From Piromyces finnis (taxonomy: Eukaryota; Neocallimastigomycota; Neocallimastigomycetes; Neocallimastigales; Neocallimastigaceae): a stretch of 64,000 bases of DNA. Shown here one piece after another: positions 54,788 to 64,000 of this stretch (positions are counted from its first letter, which is position 1; every line of letters begins with the position of its first letter). The stretch lies in NCBI GenBank assembly GCA_002104945.1, contig MCFH01000093.1:1-64000 (forward strand). The letters are read 5' to 3'. The notes beneath the pieces were generated by a model. It searched no databases. It was given only the letters and a program-made list of their open reading frames with translations, and was not told where the DNA came from. The translations under genes and the position numbers were made by a program.

Positions 54788-57700
54788 TCAAAATTTTGTT
54801 ATGGGACAAAATTATGGTATCCATTAGTTGCGCTGGCCCTCCTGGCCTGTCTTACTATTTCTTCACCATTGAGGTTCTTGGCTGTTGTTTCAAATCTTTT
54901 GAACATTTACCATTGCTGGCCAATAATAAAAGGCATAATTTTGGTTAAAAGCTCCGATGTTACCGTCAAGAATGGTATTCCTTCTACAGTACCCGATTGA
55001 ATCTAACACTTGCAAAGTTCTTTCCATTCCCTTAAATTGTAATTGATATTATTAAAACTTCATCTCTTCAAGGAATAATTTAAATTTTTTATTGCACACA
55101 CTAGAATAATCATATACATTAATATTCACCAGATTATTAGAACTATTACTATTATTAACTAAATAACTATCTAAATTAAAATTATTATCTTCACTATTGC
55201 TATTACTACTATTATTATTAATATTATTAAAATTATTATTATTAATACTAAAGTTACTATTACTACTACTACTACTACTACTACTATTATTATTATTGCT
55301 AAATTTACTAATGTAAATATTTTCATTATTATTGATGGGATTGTTGGAATTACGTTGACTGAAAAAATTTAATAGTTGGATTATATAATTTAATTGTAAT
55401 GTTTAATATGGACAATCTAATAACCAATATTTAATACTTTGATCTTCACTCTTGAAACATGGACAGTAGTTAGGGCAAACTGAATCACTTGTGAGTTAAG
55501 TACTAGCTTTTTGAAAGGAATAGGAATATTAGGATTTCTTAAGAATTTGCTGACAGAGAAAAGTCCTTTCAAAACCTTGTTATTAAGAGCTTTAATAACC
55601 CTAGTTTTCCTGCTAAGTAAAATGTTGGATCTTTCTTGCTCTGATTTTCTAATAATTCAGGACGAACCACCATCGTTGAACATTTCTGGATACTAAATTC
55701 CATTTCATTATACAAAGTCTATTCATTAACTCTTTTTAGCATCTTTTTTTTAAGCATCCTCTTGATGGAGCACAAATAACTATATCATCTGCAAAAAGTC
55801 CACCACAGCATCAAGTGCCACCTAAACTGACTCCGAGATCTTCGCACTCTTTAAAAATATCATTAATAAAGAGATTAAAGAGAATAGGAGAAAGAGGGCA
55901 TCCTTGACGGACTCCTTTCTTCACATCAAAAGATTTCGAGAATTGTCCATCTAATTTGACATTAGCCTTAGATGTTAAATATAAATTTTTGATAAATTGT
56001 AGACTCTTACCTCGGATTCCTAAACAATCTAATTTATGGAGAATATTACCGATTGGGACTGAATCGTATGCTTTCCTGAGATCTAAAAAGGCCAAATATG
56101 TCTCTTTATTATCTAATTGACGTCTACGGCATATTTCTTGGATTGAAATGAAAAGACTAATACTTTCTTCCTTTTTTCGAAAACCAAATTGTTCAGGTCT
56201 AATGAAATTATTCTTTAGACCATATTCTGAGATTCTAGTGGTGACAATTTTGGAAATCAACTTAATACCATTATTGATAAGTGATATACCTCGATAGTTA
56301 TCACAATCTGTCAAATCTCCCTTCTTAGGAATAGAAACAATACTGGATTCATTCCATGAGTTGGGGAAATCTCCATCCCAAATACGGTTGAATAATTTAA
56401 GAATAAAATTTAAACCATGAGCATCATTATCTGAAGTAGTATTACCAGAAGAATTATTATCTGTAGCATTATTAGAATCATTACTTGATGGAACTAATGC
56501 TTTGTAAAATTCAATTGGAATACCATCCGGACCTGATGCTTTATAATTTGGAGTAGAGAGGATAGCTGACTTGACTTCATCAATACTAATATCTTGGTTG
56601 ATATCCCACTCATCAAGCATAGGAAGTGAAAAACGTTTATTCGTTGGTTCTTCATACCAATGCTCCAAATCAAGACTTACACCACTTGGATCTGATGCAA
56701 GCTTTTCGAAATGATCATGCCACACTTCTAGTTGTTCTTCCGTAGCAACAACTAATTCTCCATTTTTATTTTTAATTGGTTGAGCAATAAAGAAAGAATC
56801 TTTTCCAATTTTTGCAGTTTTCTTGATCCATTTCCAGGCCTTCTTAGGATTATGACTCTTCATATACTCACATCCTGTTTTAATCCAATGAAGATATTCT
56901 TGCTTCCTAAATTCATTACATCTTTTGTGGATGTAATCAATGAGTTTACGGTAGATTTTAATTCTTTTAATAAATTCATCTATATCATAAATTCTTTCTT
57001 TTTTAAATCTCTTATACAACTTCATTTTGATTTTTTGAAGATTAAAAATTTGTTGTGAAATATGAAATGAAGACTTTATAACATTATTTGCTGAAGTAAT
57101 ACTGAGCTCGTCTGCAATTGAAAAAGCAGTTGAAGTAAACTCTTTGGAAAGTTCATCTGTAGAAACATTAGGATCGTTGAATTTTGCTGAAAGTATTTGG
57201 AATTTATTATGACTGAGAATAGATTCCTTTTCCTCAATACATTTTAATCTATTCCATTTCAGAATTTTCTTAGGAACATTAAAGTCATTAGAAAAATCTT
57301 CCATAGGAATAATTTTACCATTAATAAGAAGTGGCTTATGGTCTGATACTGGATAAAAATTATTTATAAATGATCCTGAGTGAATAAGATCTTTCATCTT
57401 CGAATTGATAAGAGCATGGTCAATGTCGGAAGATTGATCACCTCGAGTCCAAGAGATAGTAGACCCTCTAAGCGGAAGAATTTCCCGATCTCCTAATCCA
57501 TTAGTTGATAACCAGTTGGATAATTTTACTTTAGACATATTAAAATCACCAACAAGAATCGATGGATGGGATGAATGAGTTTGTAACCACAAGCGAACTT
57601 CTAACTTTGCATGATCAACATAGATGTTGTGATGACTATGAGGCATATAAACATTTCCAATCGAGCATTTAAATCTATTCCAGAGACTAAAAGTATAAAT

Positions 57701-58693
57701 AGAAATAATATACTTTCCAGAGAAGTTTTCAAGTGAGGCTTGACACGAATTGTGAAAACCTAAATATAAACCTCTCATTCCAGGAACTGATTCGTCAGCT
57801 TTCTTGAAAAAGTGTCTATAGTTTCGCAAAGTAACACGACAAGGATAATCTGTATTCGAACCAGAACCATTACCAGTTTCTTGGAAACATAAAAATAATG
57901 GTTTGAAAATAGCTGTGAAATAGCTAATACTATCTCTCTTTTCGTGATTCCACCCATTGGTGTTCCAACTAAGACAAAAAGAAAAGTTATCAGGCTTGTT
58001 GGATGAGGAAGAATCGTTGCTATTATTATTATTATTAAAGTCATCGTTATTAATGGATGATGCATCAGAGGAATAAGTAGAACTATTACTAGATGGCTGT
58101 GAAACTGAAGAACTATCAACTATTGAACTTTTATCAGAGTTGATAGAACTATTAGAATTAATTGTTGAATGTTGAGATTGAAATTGTGTTTGTTGTAGAT
58201 CTGGAATATTTTCATGATGGGAAACTTGTTGAAGATCTTGTTGAAGATCTTGTTGAAGATCGGATTGTTGATGAGATTGTTGAACTGATTGTTGAAATGA
58301 TTGTTGAATAGAATGTTGATGTTTATTAGAAACTAAAATTTTACGTTTGAGAGTGGAAAAAGTGTATTTGTGATTCCTTCTACTACGAGCTGAAAAGGAA
58401 ATTGAGGTAACTGAAAGTTTCTTCTTTAACATGTGTAAGATTTTAATACAATCTTTTGATGAACCATGAACCTTGACTAAGAAAAAGTGATCATTGAAAG
58501 TCTGAAAATATTTAACACTAATAATTGAATTAAATTTATCTTCTAGAATAACCTCGAGTTTTTCCCATAGCATATTTACTGACCATGATCGAATACCACG
58601 GATAAAGAAGGAGCGAATATCATCTAAGGGGATACCATAAGACCGGGTACCACGTCTGATATAATTCTTATCTTTAATATAAAGGACTGACAT
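54788..58693 (-). mobile_element. LINE copy A, nearly full length at the 5' side, decayed at the 3' side
   Basis: It begins with a long open frame at 58693 and can be followed on the minus strand to about 54788, just past the family's usual stop codon. The typical 3' untranslated region and poly-A tail are absent. Compared with the copy at 62016-64000 it has a stop replacing Arg at 55811-55813. It also has an expanded T run near 55750, a deletion of about 75 bp near 55607 and a deletion of about 540 bp near 55482. Many substitutions lie in the 3' part. It is non-functional as a whole. Confidence 0.92.
55811..58693 (-). CDS. LINE polyprotein, N-terminal domain, APE endonuclease and partial reverse transcriptase
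   Basis: A 960-aa open frame starting MSVLYIKDKNYIRRG. Residues 1-110 form a small unassigned domain, followed by a Gln-rich repeat (QQS/LQQD units, about 125-165) and a Ser/Asn-rich linker. The APE-like endonuclease is about 236-455: FCLSWNTNGWN, LCFQETG, VGDFNMS and SDHKPLL. The reverse transcriptase starts about 700, with IPKKGDLTDCDNYRGISL, the catalytic FLDLRKAYDSVP (about 866-877) and VRQGCPLSPILFNLFI. The frame ends at a premature TGA at 55811 before the FADD catalytic motif that is intact in the copy at 62016. The protein would therefore lack active RT. It belongs to the APE-type non-LTR retrotransposons (Tad/L1/jockey-like). It is a single-ORF element as far as seen. Confidence 0.9.
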   Translation of the reverse strand: MSVLYIKDKNYIRRGTRSYGIPLDDIRSFFIRGIRSWSVNMLWEKLEVILEDKFNSIISVKYFQTFNDHFFLVKVHGSSKDCIKILHMLKKKLSVTSISFSARSRRNHKYTFSTLKRKILVSNKHQHSIQQSFQQSVQQSHQQSDLQQDLQQDLQQVSHHENIPDLQQTQFQSQHSTINSNSSINSDKSSIVDSSSVSQPSSNSSTYSSDASSINNDDFNNNNNSNDSSSSNKPDNFSFCLSWNTNGWNHEKRDSISYFTAIFKPLFLCFQETGNGSGSNTDYPCRVTLRNYRHFFKKADESVPGMRGLYLGFHNSCQASLENFSGKYIISIYTFSLWNRFKCSIGNVYMPHSHHNIYVDHAKLEVRLWLQTHSSHPSILVGDFNMSKVKLSNWLSTNGLGDREILPLRGSTISWTRGDQSSDIDHALINSKMKDLIHSGSFINNFYPVSDHKPLLINGKIIPMEDFSNDFNVPKKILKWNRLKCIEEKESILSHNKFQILSAKFNDPNVSTDELSKEFTSTAFSIADELSITSANNVIKSSFHISQQIFNLQKIKMKLYKRFKKERIYDIDEFIKRIKIYRKLIDYIHKRCNEFRKQEYLHWIKTGCEYMKSHNPKKAWKWIKKTAKIGKDSFFIAQPIKNKNGELVVATEEQLEVWHDHFEKLASDPSGVSLDLEHWYEEPTNKRFSLPMLDEWDINQDISIDEVKSAILSTPNYKASGPDGIPIEFYKALVPSSNDSNNATDNNSSGNTTSDNDAHGLNFILKLFNRIWDGDFPNSWNESSIVSIPKKGDLTDCDNYRGISLINNGIKLISKIVTTRISEYGLKNNFIRPEQFGFRKKEESISLFISIQEICRRRQLDNKETYLAFLDLRKAYDSVPIGNILHKLDCLGIRGKSLQFIKNLYLTSKANVKLDGQFSKSFDVKKGVRQGCPLSPILFNLFINDIFKECEDLGVSLGGT

Positions 58694-59380
58694 GATAATT
58701 AATTCTAATTAAAAAATATTGAATATAAAATAAATACTAATAAAAATTATAAATATAACGTATATGGAAAAAAATTTGTCTCTCTCTCTCTTCTTAAAAG
58801 TACTGGATAGTACAAAAATTGTTACGATGCTTTGTTTAAAGTTTCTTTTTTTTTTTGAATTCTAGTTGTAAATTTTCTTTAAAAATTCTAGTTTTGGTTT
58901 GTTGTTAGTAAATTCGATTCGCTTTTGACACTAAACTTGTTTGACTTTACTTTTCATTAAATATTTAAATTGGTAAAAAATTTGAATCAAGAATGTCGAC
59001 ACCAGAAAGCTTGTGAATAGTATTTTTACATGATGTAGAGTGAATCAGTCTCTTACAAGAACAATACAACAATAGCTACATGAATATAAAAATACAATGC
59101 AAATGCTAAAGTTGACTACATTGGATTCTTACAAGAGAAGAGTAGTACTACATGAATACATGAATAAAAGAAAAAATACAGCAACAAAATGTATTACTCT
59201 TCTAATTAAATACTATACAAACTTACCTGAATATCAAACATTCAACTTATTCATCAAATACTTAAATTCGATGAATAAAATGTTTTTTAATCGCTCAGTA
59301 CCATGAGCTTAGTCCTAATAATTTTCCCTTAAAGACTAACCAAGCATCCATTGCGCAATACTTGGATTTAATTCTTTCTA

Positions 59381-59383
<3 letters not shown>
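58694..59383 (-). other. Probable 5' region of LINE copy A, or unique spacer
   Basis: About 690 bp lie between the ATG of LINE copy A and the poly-T run of the next copy. Composition is less AT-rich than the other spacers, and the 58930-59380 part looks more like transcribed or coding DNA. The plus-strand frame 59097-59306 (69 codons) is unrecognised. Most likely this is the 5' untranslated region/promoter of the element, but no second full 5' end is present in the window to confirm it. Confidence 0.4.
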
Positions 59384-59423
<40 letters not shown>

Positions 59424-59984
59424 GGCATCAAATATTTTAAACTTTATTATTAATTTAATTAAAATTATAATACATGTAATATAAAAATTAAAATAAAATA
59501 AAAATAAAAAAAATATGTTTAAATAAACACAAATGAATAAAAATTGGGTATAATGTATTCTAGTAATTTTAATTAAAGTAAGAAAGCCACTATCATACTA
59601 AAGTATAATAATTGTATTTGACTTCCAATGGGACACCGAGCCAAAGATCAAAATTTTGTCATGGAACAAAATTATGATCTCCATTGGTTGCGCTGGCCCT
59701 CCTGGCCTGTCTTACTGTTTCTTCAGCATTGACGCTCTTGGATGTTGCTTCAAACCTTTTGAACATTGACCATTGCTGGCCAATAGCAAAAGGCATGATT
59801 TTGGTTAGAAGTTCCGCGGTTACCGTCAAGAATGGTATTCCTTCGTTAGTACCAGATTGAATCTGACGCTTACAAAGTTCTTTCCATTCCCTTGAATTGT
59901 AATTAATATTATTAAAACTTCTTCCCCCAAGAAGGAATTTAAATATTTTACTGCACACACTAGAATAATCATACACATTAATAT
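59384..59984 (-). mobile_element. LINE copy C, strongly 5'-truncated
   Basis: The minus strand carries a 37-nt poly-A tail (T run 59384-59420), the 3' untranslated region beginning with the complement of AACGGCATCA, and the last 105 codons of the LINE frame (59659-59976). The frame starts at DYSSVCSKIFKFLLGGRS and ends NGDHNFVP. Similarity to the longer copies stops at about 59984, then 23 unrelated bases follow. The sequence is nearly identical to copies B and E, so the insertion is young. Confidence 0.9.
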
Positions 59985-60007
59985 AGGTGTGATTTGACTC
60001 GGTAGGA

Positions 60008-60194
60008 TTTTTTTTTTTTTTTTTTTTTTTAAACTTTATTGTTAATTTAATTAAAATAATAATAAAGCTTATAAAAAATAAAATTAAAAATAAAACACCG
60101 AGGCAAATATCAAGGAGTTAAGAATATTTTAAATAGGTATTATTTACATTTTTTTTTTTTCGTGCTTTTGTACTTTTGTAAAATGAAATAAACC

Positions 60195-60198
<4 letters not shown>
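60008..60198 (-). mobile_element. Short diverged LINE-like 3' end (fragment D)
   Basis: A 23-nt T run (60008-60030) is followed by AAACTTTATTGTTAATTT, similar to but not the same as the 3' terminal region of the neighbouring LINE copies. After that it reads unrelated sequence. It may be the 3' tip of a related subfamily or a separate poly-A insertion. Extent is uncertain. Confidence 0.45.
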
Positions 60199-60240
<42 letters not shown>

Positions 60241-61734
60241 GGCATCAAATATTTTAAACTTTATTATTAATTTAATTAAAATTATAATACATGTAATAAA
60301 AAATTAAAAATAAATAAAAATAAAAAAAATATGTTTAAATAAACACAAATGAATAAAAATTGGGTATAATGTATTCTAGTAATTTTAATTAAAGTAAGAA
60401 AGCCACTATCATACTAAAGTATAATAATTGTATTTGACTTCCAATGGGACACCGAGCCAAAGATCAAAATTTTGTCATGGAACAAAATTATGATCTCCAT
60501 TGGTTGCGCTGGCCCTCCTGGCCTGTCTTACTGTTTCTTCAGCATTGACGCTCTTGGATGTTGCTTCAAACCTTTTGAACATTGACCATTGCTGGCCAAT
60601 AGCAAAAGGCATGATTTTGGTTAGAAGTTCCGCGGTTACCGTCAAGAATGGTGTTCCTTCATTAGTACCAGATTGAATCTGACGCTTACAAAGTTCTTTC
60701 CATTCCCTTGAATTGTAATTAATATTGTTAAAACTTCTTCCCCCAAGAAGGAATTTAAATATTTTACTGCACACACTAGAATAATCATACACATTAATAT
60801 TCACCGGATTATTAGAACTATTACTATCATTAACTAAATTACTATCTAAATTAGAATTATTATCTTCACTATTGCTATCATTATTAATATTATTATTTCT
60901 ATTACTACTATTGTTATTATTACTATTGTTATTATTACTATTGTTATTATTATTATTGTTACTATTACTATTACTGTTATTGCTATCTCTACTGACATTA
61001 TCAATTTCATTATTATTGATAGGACTATTGGAATTACGTTGACTGAAAAAATTTAATAGCTGGACTATGGAATCATAATGTTTAATACGGATATCTCTAA
61101 ATGTTGGACAATCTAATAACCAATGTTTAATACTTTGATCTCCACACTTGCAACATGGACAGTAGTTAGGACAAACTGGATCAACAAATTTAGCAGCTTT
61201 GGCAACTCTAGCATCCAACTTATATCCGCTTCTTGCTTTCAATAGCCAGTAGAAGCCATAGGCAAACTCTGGGTACTCATAACATAATTTAATAAAATCT
61301 TTAGTTTCAATAAATTTATTATCATCATAATATTGCGCTTTGATTGAATTCCCTTTGAGATCTTTCCAATAAAAGTTTTTAACTGCTTTAACATCTCCAT
61401 GCTTCTTTAGTTTTTTTTCAAGTGTCCTACTTGATTTGCACCACGTGTATTTTCTAAATTTAGGAATGTAATTGACAAGGTGTGAGATAATACAATTTGA
61501 GTTTTTCCATTTGTTAAAACATCTAACCTGAGCTAACGCACATTTGGCTGACAATGGAGGAATATTCAAATCTTTTGAGATAGAGTATAAAGATATAAAC
61601 GATACGGCTTTATGAACTCCGGCAACCCATCGTATTCCTTTGTTAACATGCTTCTGAGCAATCCTAGACCTAGCTTTGTTGGATCCAAGTAATGGTGCAA
61701 AGTATGAAACTCTGCTAATCACTTGAGAGTTAAG

Positions 61735-61737
<3 letters not shown>
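60199..61737 (-). mobile_element. LINE copy B, 5'-truncated, fused to the tail of copy E
   Basis: On the minus strand it runs from 61737 (at VLNSQVISR in the RT C-terminal region) to a 39-nt poly-A tail (T run 60199-60237). Its 5' end directly abuts the 37-nt poly-A tail of copy E with no intervening unique base. The frame 60475-61737 is intact and matches copy E closely. Confidence 0.93.
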
Positions 61738-61777
<40 letters not shown>

Positions 61778-61785
61778 GGCATCAA
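60475..61785 (-). CDS. C-terminal LINE frame of copy B, open through a poly-A tail
   Basis: An open frame of 436 codons. The first 16 codons come from the end and poly-A tail of the upstream element (MMPL, then a Lys run). From VLNSQVISR onward it is the C-terminal third of the LINE protein. It shows KHVNKGIRWVAGVHKA, FYWLLKARSGYKLDARV, the Cys/His cluster CPNYCPCCKCGDQSIKHW ending LLDC, and an Asn/Ser-rich linker. It ends TVRQARRASATNGDHNFVP. It lacks endonuclease and RT catalytic motifs. The ATG is probably fortuitous, so this is best treated as a truncated, non-autonomous copy. Confidence 0.8.
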
Positions 61786-64000
61786 ATATTTTAAACTTTA
61801 TTATTAATTTAATTAAAATTATAATACATGTAATAAAAAAATTAAAATTAAAATAAAAATAAAAAAAAATATGTTTAAATAAACACAAATGAATAAAAAA
61901 TTGGGTATAATGTATTCTAGTAATTTTAATTAAAGTAAGAAAGCCACTATCATACTAAAGTATAATAATTGTATTTGACTTCCAATGGGACACCGAGCCA
62001 AAGATCAAAATTTTTTCATGGAACAAAATTATGATCTCCATTGGTTGCGCTGGCCCTCCTGGCCTGTCTTACTGTTTCTTCAGCATTGACGCTCTTGGAT
62101 GTTGCTTCAAACCTTTTGAACATTGTCCATTGCTGGCCAATAGCAAAAGGCATGATTTTGGTTAGAAGTTCCGCGGTTACCGTCAAGAATGGTGTTCCTT
62201 CATTAGTACCAGATTGAATCTGACGCTTACAAAGTTCTTTCCATTCCCTTGAATTGTAATTAATATTGTTAAAACTTCTTCCCCCAAGAAGGAATTTAAA
62301 TATTTTACTGCACACACTAGAATAATCATACACATTAATATTCACCGGATTATTAGAACTATTACTATCATTAACTAAATTACTATCTAAATTAGAATTA
62401 TTATCTTCACTATTGCTATCATTACTAATATTATTATTTCTATTATTGTTATTATTACTATTGTTACTATTACTATTGTTACTATTACTATTGTTATTAC
62501 TACTATTGTTACTATTACTATTAATGTTATTACTATCTCTACTGATATTATCAATTTCATTATTATTGATAGGACTATTGGAATTACGTTGACTGAAAAA
62601 ATTTAATAGCTGGACTATGGAATCATAATGTTTAATACGGATATCTCTAAATGTTGGACAATCTAATAACCAATGTTTAATACTTTGATCTCCACACTTG
62701 CAACATGGACAGTAGTTAGGACAAACTGGATCAACAAATTTGGCAGCTTTGGCAACTCTAGCATCCAACTTGTATCCGCTTCTTGCTTTCAATAGCCAGT
62801 AGAAGCCATAGGCAAACTCTGGGTACTCATAACATAATTTAATAAAATCTTTAGTTTCAATAAATTTATTATCATCATAATATTGCGCTTTGATTGAATT
62901 CCCTTTGAGATCTTTCCAATAAAAGTTTTTAACTGCTTTAACATCTCCATGTTTCTTTAATTTTTTATCAAGTGTCCTACTTGATTTGCACCACGTGTAT
63001 TTTCTAAATTTAGGAATGTAATTGACAAGGTGTGAGATAATACAATTTGAGTTTTTCCATTTGTTAAAACATCTAACCTGAGCTAACGCACATTTGGCTG
63101 ACAATGGAGGAATATTCAAATCTTTTGAGATAGAGTATAAAGATATAAACGATACAGCTTTATGAACTCCGGCAACCCATCGTATTCCTTTGTTAACATG
63201 CTTCTGAGCAATCCTAGACCTAGCTTTGTTGGATCCAAGTAATGGTGCAAAGTATGAAACTCTGCTAATCACTTGTGAGTTAAGTACTAGTTTTTTGAAA
63301 GGAATAGGAATATTAGGATTTCTTAAGAATTTACTGACTGAGAAAAGTCCTTTCAAAACCTTGTTATTAAGAGCTTTAATTACTGGTTTAAGGGACAGAT
63401 TCTTATCAAATGGAACACCAAGATAAGTATAGCAATCAGTAGTTGGAATGGGTTGTCCTGCTAAGTAAAATGTTGGATCTCTCTTGTTCTGATTTTCTAT
63501 TGATTCAGGACGAATCACCATCGTTGAACATTTCTGGATACCAAATTCCATTTCATTATACAGTGCCCATTCATTAACTCTTCTAAGCATCTTTTTTAAG
63601 CATCCTCTTGTTGGAGCACAAATAACTATATCATCTGCAAAAAGTCCACCACAGCATCGAGTGTCACCTAAACTGACTCCTAGATCTTCGCACTCTCTAA
63701 ATATATCATTAATAAAGAGATTAAAGAGAATAGGAGAAAGAGGGCATCCTTGACGGACTCCTTTCTTCACATCAAAAGATTTCGAGAATTGTCCATCTAA
63801 TTTGACATTAGCCTTAGATGTTAAATATAAATTTTTGATAAATTGTAAACTCTTACCTCGGATTCCTAAACAATCTAATTTATGGAGAATATTACCGATT
63901 GGGACTGAATCGTATGCTTTCCTGAGATCTAAAAAGGCCAAATATGTCTCTTTATTATCTAATTGACGTCTACGGCATATTTCTTGGATTGAAATGAAAA
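61738..64000 (-). mobile_element. LINE copy E, 3' part complete, continues beyond the window
   Basis: A 37-nt poly-A tail (T run 61738-61774) is followed by a 3' untranslated region of about 240 bp (61775-62015) and an open coding region to the window end. This is the best preserved copy, and its 5' part is outside the window. Confidence 0.95.
62016..64000 (-). CDS. LINE reverse transcriptase and C-terminal domain (partial, 5' end outside window)
   Basis: The frame is open from the window edge (reading FISIQEICRRRQLDNKETY) to a stop at 62016. It has RT motifs FLDLRKAYDSVP, VRQGCPLSP and the catalytic GLFADDIVICAP, intact here and absent from copy A. Then come the thumb/C-terminal region, the Cys/His cluster CPNYCPCCKCGDQSIKHW before LLDC, a low-complexity Asn/Ser linker and a conserved C-terminal tail (FKFLLGGRSFNNINYNSREW ... 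NGDHNFVP). The frame contains no stop or frameshift in the window, so this copy may be part of an active element. No RNase H domain was recognised. Confidence 0.93.
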   Translation of the reverse strand, partial: FISIQEICRRRQLDNKETYLAFLDLRKAYDSVPIGNILHKLDCLGIRGKSLQFIKNLYLTSKANVKLDGQFSKSFDVKKGVRQGCPLSPILFNLFINDIFRECEDLGVSLGDTRCCGGLFADDIVICAPTRGCLKKMLRRVNEWALYNEMEFGIQKCSTMVIRPESIENQNKRDPTFYLAGQPIPTTDCYTYLGVPFDKNLSLKPVIKALNNKVLKGLFSVSKFLRNPNIPIPFKKLVLNSQVISRVSYFAPLLGSNKARSRIAQKHVNKGIRWVAGVHKAVSFISLYSISKDLNIPPLSAKCALAQVRCFNKWKNSNCIISHLVNYIPKFRKYTWCKSSRTLDKKLKKHGDVKAVKNFYWKDLKGNSIKAQYYDDNKFIETKDFIKLCYEYPEFAYGFYWLLKARSGYKLDARVAKAAKFVDPVCPNYCPCCKCGDQSIKHWLLDCPTFRDIRIKHYDSIVQLLNFFSQRNSNSPINNNEIDNISRDSNNINSNSNNSSNNNSNSNNSNSNNSNNNNNRNNNISNDSNSEDNNSNLDSNLVNDSNSSNNPVNINVYDYSSVCSKIFKFLLGGRSFNNINYNSREWKELCKRQIQSGTNEGTPFLTVTAELLTKIMPFAIGQQWTMFKRFEATSKSVNAEETVRQARRASATNGDHNFVP

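Overview
The window is extremely AT-rich eukaryotic DNA with short introns (mostly 75-200 bp, GTAATx/GTAAGx donors, TAG/AAG acceptors) and long homopolymer and microsatellite tracts. Two genes end in tandem Cys-rich fungal dockerin modules fused to a CotH kinase-like domain. That combination is known from the cellulosomes of anaerobic gut fungi, so the source is very probably a member of the Neocallimastigomycota. No prokaryotic feature, CRISPR array or convincing tRNA gene was seen.

Layout, left half. 211-2858 (+) is a 14-exon gene for a single-pass membrane leucine-rich-repeat (LRR) protein in which each exon encodes one LRR. 9483-11765 (+) is an STK32/YANK-type AGC kinase. 12813-14092 and 16775-18371 (both -) are paralogous secreted, probably GPI-anchored surface proteins. 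A rearranged 28S rRNA fragment lies between them. 19890-21725 (-) is an eight-exon short-chain dehydrogenase. 22407-23148 is a nearly pure 742-bp AATAGT array. 24203-26803 (-) is a bHLH transcription factor with an AT-hook. 26804-34772 is mostly empty and holds microsatellites plus one possible decayed membrane-protein gene.

Layout, right half. 34773-36865 and 41058-43212 (both +) are CotH-dockerin paralogues. The first has a frameshift that removes its dockerins. A decayed LINE fragment lies between them. 44130-50125 (-) is a structurally intact Ty1/copia element with identical 235-bp LTRs and a 5-bp target duplication. Its primer site looks like the complement of an internal tRNA-Lys region. 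50981-54373 (+) is a complete 12-exon gene for the PP2A scaffold subunit A (589 aa). From about 54788 to the window end lies a head-to-tail cluster of APE-type LINE copies on the minus strand. One is decayed, two are 5'-truncated, and one is open to the window edge.

The genes do not form one pathway. They are ordinary signalling genes (kinase, PP2A scaffold, bHLH factor) and cell-surface or secreted families (LRR, Thr- or Lys-rich surface proteins, CotH-dockerin), separated by recently active retroelements. Exon models come from hand reading of splice sites with frame closure checked. None was tested against transcripts.
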